From the NCBI GenBank assembly GCA_963768585.1, contig CAVYIF010000013.1, forward strand, positions 124,001-188,000: a DNA stretch of 64,000 nucleotides, read 5' to 3'. Origin of the DNA: CAVUNY01 sp963768585 (lineage in GTDB: Bacteria; Chloroflexota; Anaerolineae; Anaerolineales; Anaerolineaceae). A program made the position numbers and the translations under genes. Numbering within the stretch: position 1 is the first letter of the stretch; the number at the start of each line of letters is the position of its first letter. Below, piece by piece: positions 44,120-53,826 of the stretch. The notes beneath the pieces are model-generated. The model searched no databases and was not told where the DNA came from. It saw nothing but the letters and a program-made list of their open reading frames with translations.

Positions 44120-45371
44120 GATTTGACCAGCTACCGTCCAGAATCCAGGCCTCTACCTCTGTTCCTGCTTGAAGTGAGGTGACACCAGCTGGAATGATAA
44201 TGAATGCGTGTGCTTTGACGAGTGAATACAGATTCCCCGATCCTTGATGGCCTGTCAGAGTGGCTGTGATTTTACCACATTTTTCTGACAGGGTAACCCG
44301 TAAATAACTCTCGCGTCCATCAGATTCTACGGGTTCGTCCAGGGTCACGCGGGTCTTATGCCGTTGCACAGACGGCAGCCCGCTCAACCGGCTAAGAACT
44401 GGCACCACTAAAACCTGGAAACCAACAAAGGCTGAAACCGGGTTGCCTGGCAATCCGATCAAGGGGATGGCGCGATAGGATCCAAAAGCGACCGGTTTCC
44501 CCGGGCGCATATTCACCCGCCAGAATGTGAGACTGCCATTCTGTTCGATAACTGACCTGACATAATCAAAAGCGCCTACGCTGACACCGGCAGATGTGAG
44601 GATCAAATCCGCCGATTGATCGACAGCGATATCTAATCTCTCGCGGATCTGATCCGGATTATCCTGGACCGTTCCCAGTCGAATAACCTCGGCGCCGTAT
44701 TCTTCGCAAAGGGCTGCCAATGTGTAGGAATTGGAATCGCGAATTTTTCCCGGTTGGAGGGGTTCGGTCGGGGATATCAACTCGTCTCCACTCGATAAAA
44801 GAGCGATGCGAGGTTTTCGAAAGACCCGGACATTGGCTGACCCCAACGTTGCCAACATTCCAATATCTTGCGGCGTCAATCGGCGACCTTTTTTCAGAAC
44901 AAGATCACCGTGATGGAGATCCTGTCCTCGCGGGCGAAGATAGGCCCCGTTTTGGGCGGGGCGTTGGATCAGAACCGATTCGGTCAATGGGGTATCTACG
45001 ATTGAAAGGTTGAGATTTGTGTCTTCAATGGGCACAATTGCATTGGCCCCTTGTGGCACCACGGCGCCGGTCATGATCCTGGCAGATTGTCCCGAATGGA
45101 TTTCTTGATCGGGGACAAAACCTGCCGGGATATCCATGATCACATCGAGTTTTACCGGATGTTCTTCTGAGGCGGCTGCTGTATCTTGTGCAATCACGGC
45201 GAACCCATCCATGCTGGAATTGGTGAACGGCGGTAAATCAATTCCCGCTGTGATGTCCACAGCGAGGATCCTACCAGCCGCATATTCCAGTGGGACGGAT
45301 ATTTCAGGTACAGCAAGAAAGTGATCGAGCATTCGATTAACAGCTTCTTTTATTGGAAGAAGATCTGGCAT
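44106..45371 (-). CDS. moeA: Molybdopterin molybdenumtransferase
   Basis: A 421-residue MoeA, inserting molybdate into adenylylated molybdopterin. Domains in order: N-terminal MoeA-N (VNRMLDHFLAVPEI, SSMDGFAVIAQD), the central MPT-binding domain with LILTSAGVSVGAFDYV and IGLPGNPVSAFVGFQ, and a C-terminal beta domain. It has IMTGAVVPQGANAIV, typical of the family. Length is normal. No other molybdenum cofactor genes are visible in the window. Confidence 0.94.
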   Translation of the reverse strand: MPDLLPIKEAVNRMLDHFLAVPEISVPLEYAAGRILAVDITAGIDLPPFTNSSMDGFAVIAQDTAAASEEHPVKLDVIMDIPAGFVPDQEIHSGQSARIMTGAVVPQGANAIVPIEDTNLNLSIVDTPLTESVLIQRPAQNGAYLRPRGQDLHHGDLVLKKGRRLTPQDIGMLATLGSANVRVFRKPRIALLSSGDELISPTEPLQPGKIRDSNSYTLAALCEEYGAEVIRLGTVQDNPDQIRERLDIAVDQSADLILTSAGVSVGAFDYVRSVIEQNGSLTFWRVNMRPGKPVAFGSYRAIPLIGLPGNPVSAFVGFQVLVVPVLSRLSGLPSVQRHKTRVTLDEPVESDGRESYLRVTLSEKCGKITATLTGHQGSGNLYSLVKAHAFIIIPAGVTSLQAGTEVEAWILDGSWSNHEKA

Positions 45372-45411
45372 ATTACAATCCTTAACGGTGGTTGATTAAA
45401 TCCGACTAATT

Positions 45412-47637
45412 TTACCCGGCTTTTAATCGATTTGCTTCCATCACGTTGGGCAGGTTTTCTATTTTGGTAAGAATCCTGCTGAGTTGGGCAATGTCGTTAA
45501 CTTCTACTACAATATTTATGGCAGCCAGGTTGTGTGTTACCTTTAAATTAAAATTGATCAGGTTCACACCTTCATTATTTAAAATATTGTAAATATCCCC
45601 CATTAACCCCTGGCGATCATAGGCTTTGATTATTACCGCAATCGGGTAGGTTTTTTGTGCTTCACCCCATGAGACTTTCACGATGCGCTCGCGTTCATTA
45701 TTGCGCAGAATATTGGGACAATCCTGGCGGTGGATGGTGGCACCGCGTCCCCGGGTGATATAACCGATGATCGGATCGCCCGGTGTGGGATTGCAGCAGC
45801 GGGCAAATACGGTAAGCAAACCCTTCAGGCCTAAAACAGTCACGGCATCGCCGTGATCACTGGTTTCTGTGACGGGATGTGGTTCAAAGAAAGGATCTTT
45901 TGCAGGTTCAACTACGACCAGCGCGTTGATAATTTTGCTGAGTGAAATATCGCCGCAGCCGATCCCGACGTAAAGTTCATCAGCATTCTTGCATTCGAAC
46001 TGGTGGGCGAGCTTATCAAATTCGACCCCGGTTATCCCTAACCGGCGCAGTTCTCGTTCCAGCTGCGCTCTTCCCTGGGTCAGATTCTGTTCGCGATCCT
46101 GCCACTTGAACCACTGGCGAATCTTCGATCGTGCGCGTTGGGTGGCGACCAATCCAAGGTTCGGATTCAGCCAATCACGGCTGGGGCCACCATGTTTGGC
46201 GGTAAGGATTTCGACCTGATCCCCGGTACGCAGCTGGTAATCCAGGGTTACCAGTTTGCCATTGATTTTTACACCCCGGCAGCGGTTGCCGATCTCAGTG
46301 TGGACGTGATATGCAAAATCGATGGCTGTCGAGCCAGTAGGAAGGTCGATGATATCACCCTTAGGCGTGAAAACATAAACCCGATCCTGAAAAACATCAG
46401 TTTTCATGCCGTCGACAAATTCTTGCGCATCCTGAACTTCCTGACGCCACTCCATCAGTTTGCGCAGCCAGTTGATGCGCTGTTCGTATTCTCCCCCTTT
46501 CATCCCTTTTTCTTTGTAGCGCCAGTGAGCAGCAATGCCATATTCCGCATTCTGGTTCATGTCAGCGGTACGAATCTGTACTTCGAGGGGCTTACCATCT
46601 TCATAAAGCACGGCAGTGTGTAAAGACTGGTAGAAATTGTCTTTAGGCGCGGCGATGTAATCATCGAATTCGTGCGGAATCGGCCGCCAGCGCGTATGGA
46701 TCACGCCCAGGGCTGAATAGCAGGCCGGAACGTCCGATACGATCAGGCGCACGCCGCGTAAATCACGCACGAGGTCGAAGGTCTTGCCTTTTTCGACCAT
46801 TTTTCGATAAATCGAATAAATATGCTTCGGGCGGCCTGTTATTTCTGCAGTTATCGAAACGGATTCGAGCACCTGGTGGAGGTGTTCGACAATCTCATCT
46901 ACCTGCTTTTCACGATCGGAACGTCGTTCGGAGAGATTTTCAGCAATCTCCCGATATTTTTCTGGATTTACATAGCGAAACGAAAGATCTTCAAGCTCCC
47001 ATTTGATCCGCCAGATTCCCAGGCGGTTGGCAAGGGGCGCAAAGATGTCTAAAGTTTCCTGGGCGATGCGCTTGCGTTTGGCTTCAGGCATGTAACCCAG
47101 CGTGCGCATATTGTGCAGCCGGTCCGCCAGTTTAACGAGAACGACCCGAATGTCTTCTCCCATTGCGAGAAAGGTTTTGCGAAGGGTTTCATTGCGCAGT
47201 TCGCGGCGACGGTCGCCCTTGTGTTCCGCGACCGACAGTTCAAGTTCTTCCTCTGGATCCAATGTCTCTGCATCGATATCCATTGCATCTTCAAAGTGTT
47301 GGTCGCCGCGCGAGACTCTGGGGAGATGTGTCAGTTTGGTAACGCCATCCACCATTGTGGCAACTTCACCACCGAATTCCTCACGTACTGTCTTGAGCGT
47401 GACCGAGGTGTCTTCAACGGTATCATGCAGTACGCCAGCGACCACCACTGAAGGTGGTACTCGCATTTCTGCCAGAATCGAAGCCACAGCCACGCAGTGG
47501 GTAATATATGGTTCGCCAGAAGCACGTTTTTGTCCTTCGTGTGCCTTCTCGGCTAAATGGTAGGCGCGTTGAATTAACTCACGATCTAAAGGCGAATATA
47601 TCTCAGGCAGCGCTTCCATTAAGCTTTCTATGTTCAT
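45412..47637 (-). CDS. rel: Bifunctional (p)ppGpp synthetase/hydrolase
   Basis: A 741-residue RelA/SpoT homologue. The HD hydrolase domain (about 25-155) has HCVAVAS and an intact HDTVEDT, so hydrolysis is expected. The synthetase domain (about 240-350) has RPKHIYSIYRKM and FDLVRDLRGVRLIV. TGS (about 395-455, VFTPKGDIIDLP) and ACT (about 665-741, IKAYDRQGLMGDI) follow. There is an acidic insertion within the HD domain. The HD and synthetase domains both look active, as in Gram-positive Rel. Length is typical. Confidence 0.95.
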   Translation of the reverse strand: MNIESLMEALPEIYSPLDRELIQRAYHLAEKAHEGQKRASGEPYITHCVAVASILAEMRVPPSVVVAGVLHDTVEDTSVTLKTVREEFGGEVATMVDGVTKLTHLPRVSRGDQHFEDAMDIDAETLDPEEELELSVAEHKGDRRRELRNETLRKTFLAMGEDIRVVLVKLADRLHNMRTLGYMPEAKRKRIAQETLDIFAPLANRLGIWRIKWELEDLSFRYVNPEKYREIAENLSERRSDREKQVDEIVEHLHQVLESVSITAEITGRPKHIYSIYRKMVEKGKTFDLVRDLRGVRLIVSDVPACYSALGVIHTRWRPIPHEFDDYIAAPKDNFYQSLHTAVLYEDGKPLEVQIRTADMNQNAEYGIAAHWRYKEKGMKGGEYEQRINWLRKLMEWRQEVQDAQEFVDGMKTDVFQDRVYVFTPKGDIIDLPTGSTAIDFAYHVHTEIGNRCRGVKINGKLVTLDYQLRTGDQVEILTAKHGGPSRDWLNPNLGLVATQRARSKIRQWFKWQDREQNLTQGRAQLERELRRLGITGVEFDKLAHQFECKNADELYVGIGCGDISLSKIINALVVVEPAKDPFFEPHPVTETSDHGDAVTVLGLKGLLTVFARCCNPTPGDPIIGYITRGRGATIHRQDCPNILRNNERERIVKVSWGEAQKTYPIAVIIKAYDRQGLMGDIYNILNNEGVNLINFNLKVTHNLAAINIVVEVNDIAQLSRILTKIENLPNVMEANRLKAG

Positions 47638-47702
47638 GCCTGTAGTATAACCCGCTCCAACCTAAAATCAAGAGAATAAAAGGTAAGAAATTTATAAGAT
47701 CC

Positions 47703-50255
47703 TTAACTATTTTGTGCTAAACCAACTGACCACACCGAGGCCAGATGTTGCGGGTCATTTTTTAACAATTGAGCAGGAACCTCAAGGTTAACGTTTAAAA
47801 CGCTGGCCATACGCAGGCTTTCAAGGTCGGTTATTTTGAGTGGACCTGTCATGGGAGTTCCCGGATGGCTTAAAAGGGTATGAATGATTTGCTCCAACGG
47901 TGACCTGGCCGTTGGCAGCTGACTGATCATGGTGTTGATTTGCTGGTTCTGCGCCAGCTTCGGATCAACCGAGGCTAATTCATGCAGTGCAAAAGCACGG
48001 ATAAATGCTGGCGTTCCTACGCAGGTGGTTCGCAGCAACCACTCGGCAGCGCGGGTGACCTGCTTGCGGTAATACCCCCGACGGTTGGTGTGTCCCATAC
48101 GAACGAAAGCTATTAATGCAGCTGCAGTCAATTCGACATCTTCCATCCAGGATCCATTCAAGTTCTGAGTGCGCGCGAGCCAACGAAGAACCTCAGTCGA
48201 ATCGCCGCCTTCCTTCTCCGACGAGACGGAAAGAATCATTGGTCTGCCTGCGGAAGGAGGTGAAGCCAGAAACTCGACAGGATCGGGTGCTATGTTTGCT
48301 GAAGGAGAAGTTCTCTTTTGGTACAATTCATTGTCCACAGCTTTTTCGCGCGCAGAGGAATCTTCAGAGGTTCTTTTTGAGCCTGTCATCCTGGACATAG
48401 GCATTGAGATATTGGCCTGCGCCATATGTACCGGTGCTGGCGGAAAGAAACCAACACGATCCAGACCCTCTGGTAAGGGTTGCGCGACTGCGATGGCAAG
48501 CATTTCTCCATCAGGGTTGACCACTTCCGGATCAAGCGCAGTAAATGCGGTAAAGGGGGTTACCAGTCGATATTCCAACGCAAGGCCAATCACTTCCTGT
48601 CGAACTTTATGGGGCAGAGAAGCACCGGAAGCGGATTGCTCTAGTAATTCGTCAATTCTTGCCCGTGCCCAGGCTCGTTTGAGTTCAGGCAAATCAGCGA
48701 CATTTTCAGGAAGCATGATCTCTGTCGCGACTTTTTCCTTACCTCGCAAACCGGTGATTCGCAGTTTGGAATCCTGACGAGGAGATTTTCGCTTCAGTCT
48801 GGTGACCAATTGCAAGCTTTGGCCGGCATACAGGTCCGGCAGCATGCCAGGGATCATATCCCAAACTTGACAACCGGCCCAATCCAGCTGGATATCTGTC
48901 AAAACTGGAAACGCTACTTTATCTTGAAAACGTAAAATTGACCCTTCGATATCTTCATTAAGTTGTAAAAATTCGGCTGTTCCCCGGCCCAGGTGAGCCA
49001 TTTTTGATAGGAGTGCACGGTTGACAGATGGCCCAATCCCAAAAGTAAAGATCCGGGCTTGTTTTAATTTCTTGTAGATCGATTGCAGTGCGCGATCTTC
49101 GGCTGAAACTGCACCATCCGTCAGGAAAAGGATATAGCGAATCCGTTCCCGGTCAGCAGGCAGATTAAGGGCGGCCTCTACGGCCTGCACAATTTCGGTA
49201 CCACCTCGTCCCTCAATCGTGTTCAGGAAAAGGTCCGCCTGGTCTACTTCATCCTGCATGACTTGAATGGCATCTGGTTTATACCATTCGAGCTGGTTGT
49301 CAAACAATAAAATGCGAAAAGTATCTTTTGGGTTCAAGATGCGCAGGCAGGCACGCAGTGCGTTTCGCGCCTGCCGGATGGGCTCGCCCGACATCGATCC
49401 TGATCGATCCAACACAAATACAAACTCGCGCGGTGGTATGGTTGTTTCCTGGATTTCATTTGAGACTGGCAGCCAGTTAACCAGGGCGATATCGCAGTTG
49501 GCATCCTGAGTACACCAAACCACCGGCTCCACGGTTTTATCGATCAAAGGAAAGCGCAGTATATAGTCATGGTTGGGAATATATTCCTTCTGCAAGCTGA
49601 TCGCAAACTGACCATCGCCAAGCCGCTCGATGGAAAGTTGGTGGCTCGGACTGGAGGGTTCCCCTATTTTATGGCCCAACATAGCCGTAACCTCGACTTC
49701 GACAAGCCCGATTTTCTCAACAGGGTTTGCAACCGGGGAATCCACACCTTTAAATTCGTCGGGTTGGAGTCCATTATGATATTTAGGCGTCAAACCCATC
49801 GGGAAAACAAATTCCAGCTCGTCAGCATTGATGGTTAAGCGGTCCTCGTAAGAGATTGAAACCTGGATAGCGTGGGTGGGGAGCACGTTGGCGAGTTGTA
49901 TCGCAAACAAGTTCGGTCGACGTTGCTCCAGTTTTGCTGCTTGCCGGCCTTCTTGCCGCGCATGAGCGAATGCTTCCTGTGCCTGTTCCAGCTCTTTCAG
50001 TTCCGCATGGATCATTCGCGTCCCGATTTGGATCGAAAAGTCGACCAGAGCTGCATTTTCTGGCAAAGGGAAGAGATATTCCAACTCAATCGGGTAATCG
50101 AAAGGATTGATAAAGGATTGAATAACCGTAACCGTTGAGATCAAACCGGTGATGTGGGCATTCACACTGGTTTTCTCTAACGGCAAAGCACTGGCGATTT
50201 CACTGGGAAATACCATCATCCCAAATTTAACAGGTTCGTTTAGGTCAGGTCGCAT
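47703..50255 (-). CDS. VIT and von Willebrand factor A domain protein
   Basis: An 850-residue protein with an N-terminal VIT domain (about 15-135), a beta segment, and a vWA domain (about 275-450). The vWA has a complete MIDAS start, VLDRSGSMSG, and the second motif ILFLTDGAVS. The C-terminal 130 residues (LAAAAL-type pattern, GSWMEDVELTAAALIAF) resemble alpha/alpha toroid repeats. No signal peptide is seen, so it is probably cytoplasmic. The ATG at 50255 is used; the frame also opens at a TTG at 50282, overlapping the MerR gene stop. It is co-transcribed with that regulator and probably controlled by it. Exact function is unknown; vWA proteins often pair with AAA+ partners. Confidence 0.82.
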   Translation of the reverse strand: MRPDLNEPVKFGMMVFPSEIASALPLEKTSVNAHITGLISTVTVIQSFINPFDYPIELEYLFPLPENAALVDFSIQIGTRMIHAELKELEQAQEAFAHARQEGRQAAKLEQRRPNLFAIQLANVLPTHAIQVSISYEDRLTINADELEFVFPMGLTPKYHNGLQPDEFKGVDSPVANPVEKIGLVEVEVTAMLGHKIGEPSSPSHQLSIERLGDGQFAISLQKEYIPNHDYILRFPLIDKTVEPVVWCTQDANCDIALVNWLPVSNEIQETTIPPREFVFVLDRSGSMSGEPIRQARNALRACLRILNPKDTFRILLFDNQLEWYKPDAIQVMQDEVDQADLFLNTIEGRGGTEIVQAVEAALNLPADRERIRYILFLTDGAVSAEDRALQSIYKKLKQARIFTFGIGPSVNRALLSKMAHLGRGTAEFLQLNEDIEGSILRFQDKVAFPVLTDIQLDWAGCQVWDMIPGMLPDLYAGQSLQLVTRLKRKSPRQDSKLRITGLRGKEKVATEIMLPENVADLPELKRAWARARIDELLEQSASGASLPHKVRQEVIGLALEYRLVTPFTAFTALDPEVVNPDGEMLAIAVAQPLPEGLDRVGFFPPAPVHMAQANISMPMSRMTGSKRTSEDSSAREKAVDNELYQKRTSPSANIAPDPVEFLASPPSAGRPMILSVSSEKEGGDSTEVLRWLARTQNLNGSWMEDVELTAAALIAFVRMGHTNRRGYYRKQVTRAAEWLLRTTCVGTPAFIRAFALHELASVDPKLAQNQQINTMISQLPTARSPLEQIIHTLLSHPGTPMTGPLKITDLESLRMASVLNVNLEVPAQLLKNDPQHLASVWSVGLAQNS

Positions 50256-50268
50256 GGTTGTGGGTTCC

Positions 50269-50709
50269 TTATTTCCGTTCAATTTGTACGGCTTGAAGTA
50301 TCTTCTGTAATTGGGATTTCAGATCTCCATTTGCATTTTCCGGCACCATTAATATCATTCCATGTGGCAAGGTGTAGGCGGTAAATGTCTGTGGTATCTT
50401 TTGCGTGGGGAGGGGAACAGGCGCTACGGGACGGGGGTCAGGTATCCTGGATTGATATTGCGCGTAGGTCTCCGCCAGTTCCGTCTCATGGCTGTTTTGA
50501 AACTTCTGACGGATATCGTCCAGGCGCAGCCCTTGTTTTCGAAATATGGGGATTAATTTCAACCTGAGCAAGTGTTCAGATTGATACCTGGCGCCGAGCC
50601 CAGACCCTTGCGGGGGCGGGATGATACCCTGCTGTGTATAAAAATGGATCGTCCGGCGAGGTAAACCCGTTTGATCGCATAAATCTTGAATCGTTAATTC
50701 CTCATTCAT
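50269..50709 (-). CDS. MerR-family transcriptional regulator
   Basis: A 146-residue regulator starting at the ATG at 50709, seven bases after AAAGGA. The MerR DNA-binding domain is at residues 3-70 (LTIQDLCDQTGLPRRTIHFYTQQGIIPPP). It lacks Cys clusters, so a metal-sensing role is unlikely. It ends about 14 bases before the VIT/vWA start, so both are in one operon. Its own promoter carries a palindromic operator. Confidence 0.85.
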   Translation of the reverse strand: MNEELTIQDLCDQTGLPRRTIHFYTQQGIIPPPQGSGLGARYQSEHLLRLKLIPIFRKQGLRLDDIRQKFQNSHETELAETYAQYQSRIPDPRPVAPVPLPTQKIPQTFTAYTLPHGMILMVPENANGDLKSQLQKILQAVQIERK

Positions 50710-50731
50710 GGCCCGTCCTTTCGTCACACCA

Positions 50732-50760
50732 ATAGTAACACTGTTACGTTTAACTGTCAA
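50732..50760 (-). promoter_or_regulatory. Promoter of the MerR-VIT/vWA operon
   Basis: On the minus strand a perfect -35 TTGACA (50755-50760), a 17-base spacer and the -10 TACTAT (50732-50737). The start codon lies 22 bases downstream of the -10. Confidence 0.75.
50735..50747. promoter_or_regulatory. Palindromic operator in the merR promoter
   Basis: GTAACACTGTTAC is a perfect six-base inverted repeat around a single base. It overlaps the spacer and the -10, so the bound regulator would block or remodel the promoter. It is the likely self-site. Confidence 0.7.
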
Positions 50761-51063
50761 GTTATAGATGTAAAAAAAGGTTCTCAGTTTTCAGGCTTAT
50801 TTGCTGATCGCAGGGGTGCAAGCCACAGGATTAGCCGATTCACCGCAAATCGGATCGCGCGCGATTCACTGCTCCTGCATAGAACTTGCGCTATAATTCC
50901 CATCTTCTGGTGGTCATTTTTCCCCCGGCAGAATTCCTGTATTTCCCACATTTGGTGGAAAAGTAGAGGAGTATTCCCGCCGAGGAATCCTGGAAATTAT
51001 GCGGACTCCTGGTCTTCCCCAGGCTTTTGAAGTGACCTATCTATTGGAGAATGGAGTGGATAT
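50761..51063. other. Intergenic region upstream of the mannitol-dehydrogenase-family gene
   Basis: This 303-base stretch holds a possible plus-strand -10 (TATAAT, 50892-50897). Its second half is an open frame with codon use like a gene (50897-51073), described separately. No terminator or RNA gene is seen. Confidence 0.4.
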
Positions 51064-51073
51064 ATGGGCCTGA
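50999..51073 (+). CDS. Possible short frame or gene remnant ahead of the mannitol-dehydrogenase-family gene
   Basis: The frame from 50897 to 51073 is open and reads protein-like (VEEYSRRGILEIM then RTPGLPQAFEVTYLLENGVD). The only ATG is at 50999, giving 24 residues, and its stop overlaps the next gene start by ten bases. It may be the remnant of a longer gene, or a coupled leader. There is no strong ribosome binding site. Confidence 0.3.
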   Translation: MRTPGLPQAFEVTYLLENGVDIWA

Positions 51074-52371
51074 CCGGAAAACGCACATTTGTGGGGTTTG
51101 GGTTAGGGGCGATCCAAACCGGATTGTTCCTTTGTGAGGCTCAGGCTTCAGGCAATTTTGGCCGGATGGTCGTGGCTGAAGTGATTCCTGAGACAATCCA
51201 ACGCGTGCGCGCAAATAAAGGCTACCTGACGGTCAACATTGCCCATTCGGACCATATCGAAGCGGTGCAGGTTGGACCGATAGAAGTCCTTAATCCTGCG
51301 GTTGATTCTGACCGGCAGCGCCTGGTTGCGGCTCTGGCTTCAGCCGAGGAGGTCGCCACTGCTGTTCCGGGGGTCGCCTTTTACTGCCCTGCACCAGGAC
51401 CGAGGGCTATATCGGAAATTCTTAGGGATGGATTACAGTTAAGTCTATCATCCGGCGGCCCATGTAAAGTGATATACACCGCTGAGAACGACAACCATGC
51501 TGCTGAGATACTGCGGGATCTGGTGATGGAGGGTGTCGCTTCAGAAAAGCAAGACTTTCTCGTGAGACGGGTGCGTTTCCTCAACACGGTCATCGGTAAA
51601 ATGAGCGGGGTGGTGAGTGATCCGACAGAGATCGCAGCCCTGGAGCTGGCTGCGATGACGCCGGGGTCTGGTCGAGCTATCCTGGTCGAAGCTTTCAATA
51701 AAATTCTTATCTCACGCATTGACTTTGCCGAATCGACATTCGAACGCGGGATCACTACCTTTATTGAGAAAGATAACCTCTTGCCCTTTGAAGAGGCGAA
51801 GCTCTTTGGTCACAACGCCACCCATGCCCTGGGAGCATATTTAGGGCAGCTCTTGGGTGCCCAACGGATCGCTGATCTTCCCCAAATACCGGGGATGGTG
51901 GCTTTTCTGCGGCGGGCTTTTCTGGATGAATCCGGCGCAGCTTTGATCCACCGCTATCGGGGATTTGACCCGCTCTTTACCAGGGATGGGTATGCCGATT
52001 ATGTGGATGATCTTCTGGCGCGGATGTTCAACCCCTATCTTTCCGATACGGTGGAACGGGTGGGGCGGGATGTTGAGCGCAAGCTGGGTTGGGACGATCG
52101 ATTGGTCGGCACACTGCGGTTGGCCCTGGCTGAAGGTGTGATGCCTGTTCGCTACGCTTTGGGTGCTGCCGCTGCACTCGCCAGCCTGGATTCTGAATTC
52201 CTCAACGCGCCTATGGATCCGGCGGAACGCCTGTCGGCGATATGGGGCAGCAGGATACCCGGTGCTCAAGAAAGGCCGGTGGTGGATTTGATCCGGACGG
52301 GATTAAAACACTTGCGCCATTGGTATGCAACCAGTCCGGGAGATCCCCGGTTCCTCCTGGAAAACCTGTAA
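51064..52371 (+). CDS. Mannitol dehydrogenase family NAD-dependent enzyme (MtlD-like)
   Basis: A 435-residue protein. The N-terminal Rossmann fold (FVGFGLGAIQTGLFLCEA, then VVAEV) and C-terminal segment EEAKLFGHNATHALGAYLG match mannitol-1-phosphate 5-dehydrogenase and related polyol dehydrogenases. The MtlD family averages about 380 residues, so it is slightly long. The likely reaction is NAD-dependent interconversion of a polyol phosphate and a ketose phosphate. The family is fairly sure; the substrate is not. It converges on the polyol operon at 52444-62923 and is separated from it by a strong terminator. Confidence 0.7.
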   Translation: MGLTGKRTFVGFGLGAIQTGLFLCEAQASGNFGRMVVAEVIPETIQRVRANKGYLTVNIAHSDHIEAVQVGPIEVLNPAVDSDRQRLVAALASAEEVATAVPGVAFYCPAPGPRAISEILRDGLQLSLSSGGPCKVIYTAENDNHAAEILRDLVMEGVASEKQDFLVRRVRFLNTVIGKMSGVVSDPTEIAALELAAMTPGSGRAILVEAFNKILISRIDFAESTFERGITTFIEKDNLLPFEEAKLFGHNATHALGAYLGQLLGAQRIADLPQIPGMVAFLRRAFLDESGAALIHRYRGFDPLFTRDGYADYVDDLLARMFNPYLSDTVERVGRDVERKLGWDDRLVGTLRLALAEGVMPVRYALGAAAALASLDSEFLNAPMDPAERLSAIWGSRIPGAQERPVVDLIRTGLKHLRHWYATSPGDPRFLLENL

Positions 52372-52385
52372 ATTTGCTTAATGAT

Positions 52386-52423
52386 AAGAAAGTGGGGTCG
52401 GGAAGTCCCGACCCCACTTTCTT
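52386..52423. terminator. Bidirectional terminator between convergent genes
   Basis: An 18-base perfect inverted repeat (AAGAAAGTGGGGTCGGGA and complement), effectively a 17-base stem with a four-base loop, followed by CTTTTT on the plus strand. Confidence 0.9.
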
Positions 52424-52443
52424 TTTCCATCTAAACCGCCAGA

Positions 52444-53826
52444 TTATCCGGCAATCAGCAGGTAGGGTTCTTCGATCACGTGCTTAATGTGCTGCAAGAA
52501 ACGAGCCGCTGGCGCACCGTCGATCATGCGGTGGTCAAACACTAACGAAAGGGTCAGCATCTGACGGATTTCTGGACTGCCATTGTGCGGTACGACCTTG
52601 GGTGCGATGCGACCGACACCCAGGATAGCAGCCTCGGGCAGATTGATTACCGGGGTAAAGGCGTCGACTTCGTACATGCCCAGGTTTGTGATGGTGAAGG
52701 TTCCGCCGCTGAGATCGTCGGGTAAAGCTCGCCCGGTTCGGGCGCGTTCAACCATCTGGCGGAATTCAAACCCAAACTGGCGCAGGCTCTTCAGATCGGC
52801 ATCCCGTACCACGGGTACCAGAAGCCCACGTTCGGTATCCACCGCCATGCCCAAATTGACATGGCTTAGAATTTCTATCGAATCGGGTGTAAGGCGGGCG
52901 TTCATGTAAGGATATTTGCGCAGCGCTGATGCCACGATTTTGGCCAGCAGATCATTGTAACCAGGCGCATACCCCCATTCCTCGCTGACTTGCGTCTTGA
53001 TGCGCTCACGTGCCGAAACAAATTCGGTTGCATCGGCTTCCATCATCAAGGTGACTCGCGCGGTGGTATGCACACTGGTACCCAGGCGATCTGCGATAAT
53101 CGCCCGCACTCCTTTCAATGGGATGCGCTCGCTGACTTCTTCCGCCGGCAGAGGAGGAACCGGAACCGGTGAATATGCGGTGGGAACCACTTTTGGTACG
53201 ACGGTTTCAACGGGCTGGATGGCACGCGCCACGTCCTCTTTGACAATCCGGCCGCCAGGCCCGGTGCCAGTCAGTTTATGCACGTCCACCCCGGCATCGG
53301 CCGCCATGCGCTGGGCTACAGGGGTTACTTTTGGTGTCTGGCTCAGATACGCCAGCACGTCCCGTTCCGCCACGCGAAGCCCGTCCCAGCCTGTAGGAGA
53401 GACCTGGCCCAGGTCAACGTTCTTCGCGGCAGCAAGTTTGCGGGCGCGTGGGGAGGCAAAAATCTTGCCGTTTTCTGCTGAGTCTGACTTCATGGGTGCT
53501 TGTGGGGCAGCCGCCGGTTCTGCGATGGAAGCGGCTGTTCCCTCTTCTACGCTCTCGGTCTGGGCTGCAACTGCTTCGAATTTCTCATCCTCTTTCCCAA
53601 TGATGGCGACGACCGTCAGTACGGGCAGAACCTGACCGGCGCTAAACGGACCGATGTGGATAAAGCCTTTGCCATTGGCCTCGACAGGGAAGACGGCTTT
53701 ATCTGTCTCCACTTCCATCACTTCCTGGCCCTGGCTTACTTTTGCGCCATCTTCGACCAGCCAGTTAACCAGGGTTACCTCTTCAACGGTTTGCCCAAGT
53801 TTGGGGATAAAGAATTCTACGGCCAT
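52444..53826 (-). CDS. pdhC: Dihydrolipoamide acyltransferase (E2) of a 2-oxoacid/acetoin dehydrogenase complex
   Basis: A 460-residue E2. The lipoyl domain (1-78) carries lipoylated Lys43 in VETDKAVFP. An Ala/Glu-rich linker leads to a peripheral-subunit-binding domain (about 125-160, SPRARKLAAAKNVDL), a second such copy (about 175-210, TPVAQRMAADAGVD), and the acyltransferase domain (about 235-460) with catalytic His432 in DHRMIDGAP. Two binding domains are unusual. The start overlaps the E1 stop (TGATG). No E3 gene is adjacent, so a shared dihydrolipoamide dehydrogenase elsewhere is needed. Confidence 0.92.
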   Translation of the reverse strand: MAVEFFIPKLGQTVEEVTLVNWLVEDGAKVSQGQEVMEVETDKAVFPVEANGKGFIHIGPFSAGQVLPVLTVVAIIGKEDEKFEAVAAQTESVEEGTAASIAEPAAAPQAPMKSDSAENGKIFASPRARKLAAAKNVDLGQVSPTGWDGLRVAERDVLAYLSQTPKVTPVAQRMAADAGVDVHKLTGTGPGGRIVKEDVARAIQPVETVVPKVVPTAYSPVPVPPLPAEEVSERIPLKGVRAIIADRLGTSVHTTARVTLMMEADATEFVSARERIKTQVSEEWGYAPGYNDLLAKIVASALRKYPYMNARLTPDSIEILSHVNLGMAVDTERGLLVPVVRDADLKSLRQFGFEFRQMVERARTGRALPDDLSGGTFTITNLGMYEVDAFTPVINLPEAAILGVGRIAPKVVPHNGSPEIRQMLTLSLVFDHRMIDGAPAARFLQHIKHVIEEPYLLIAG

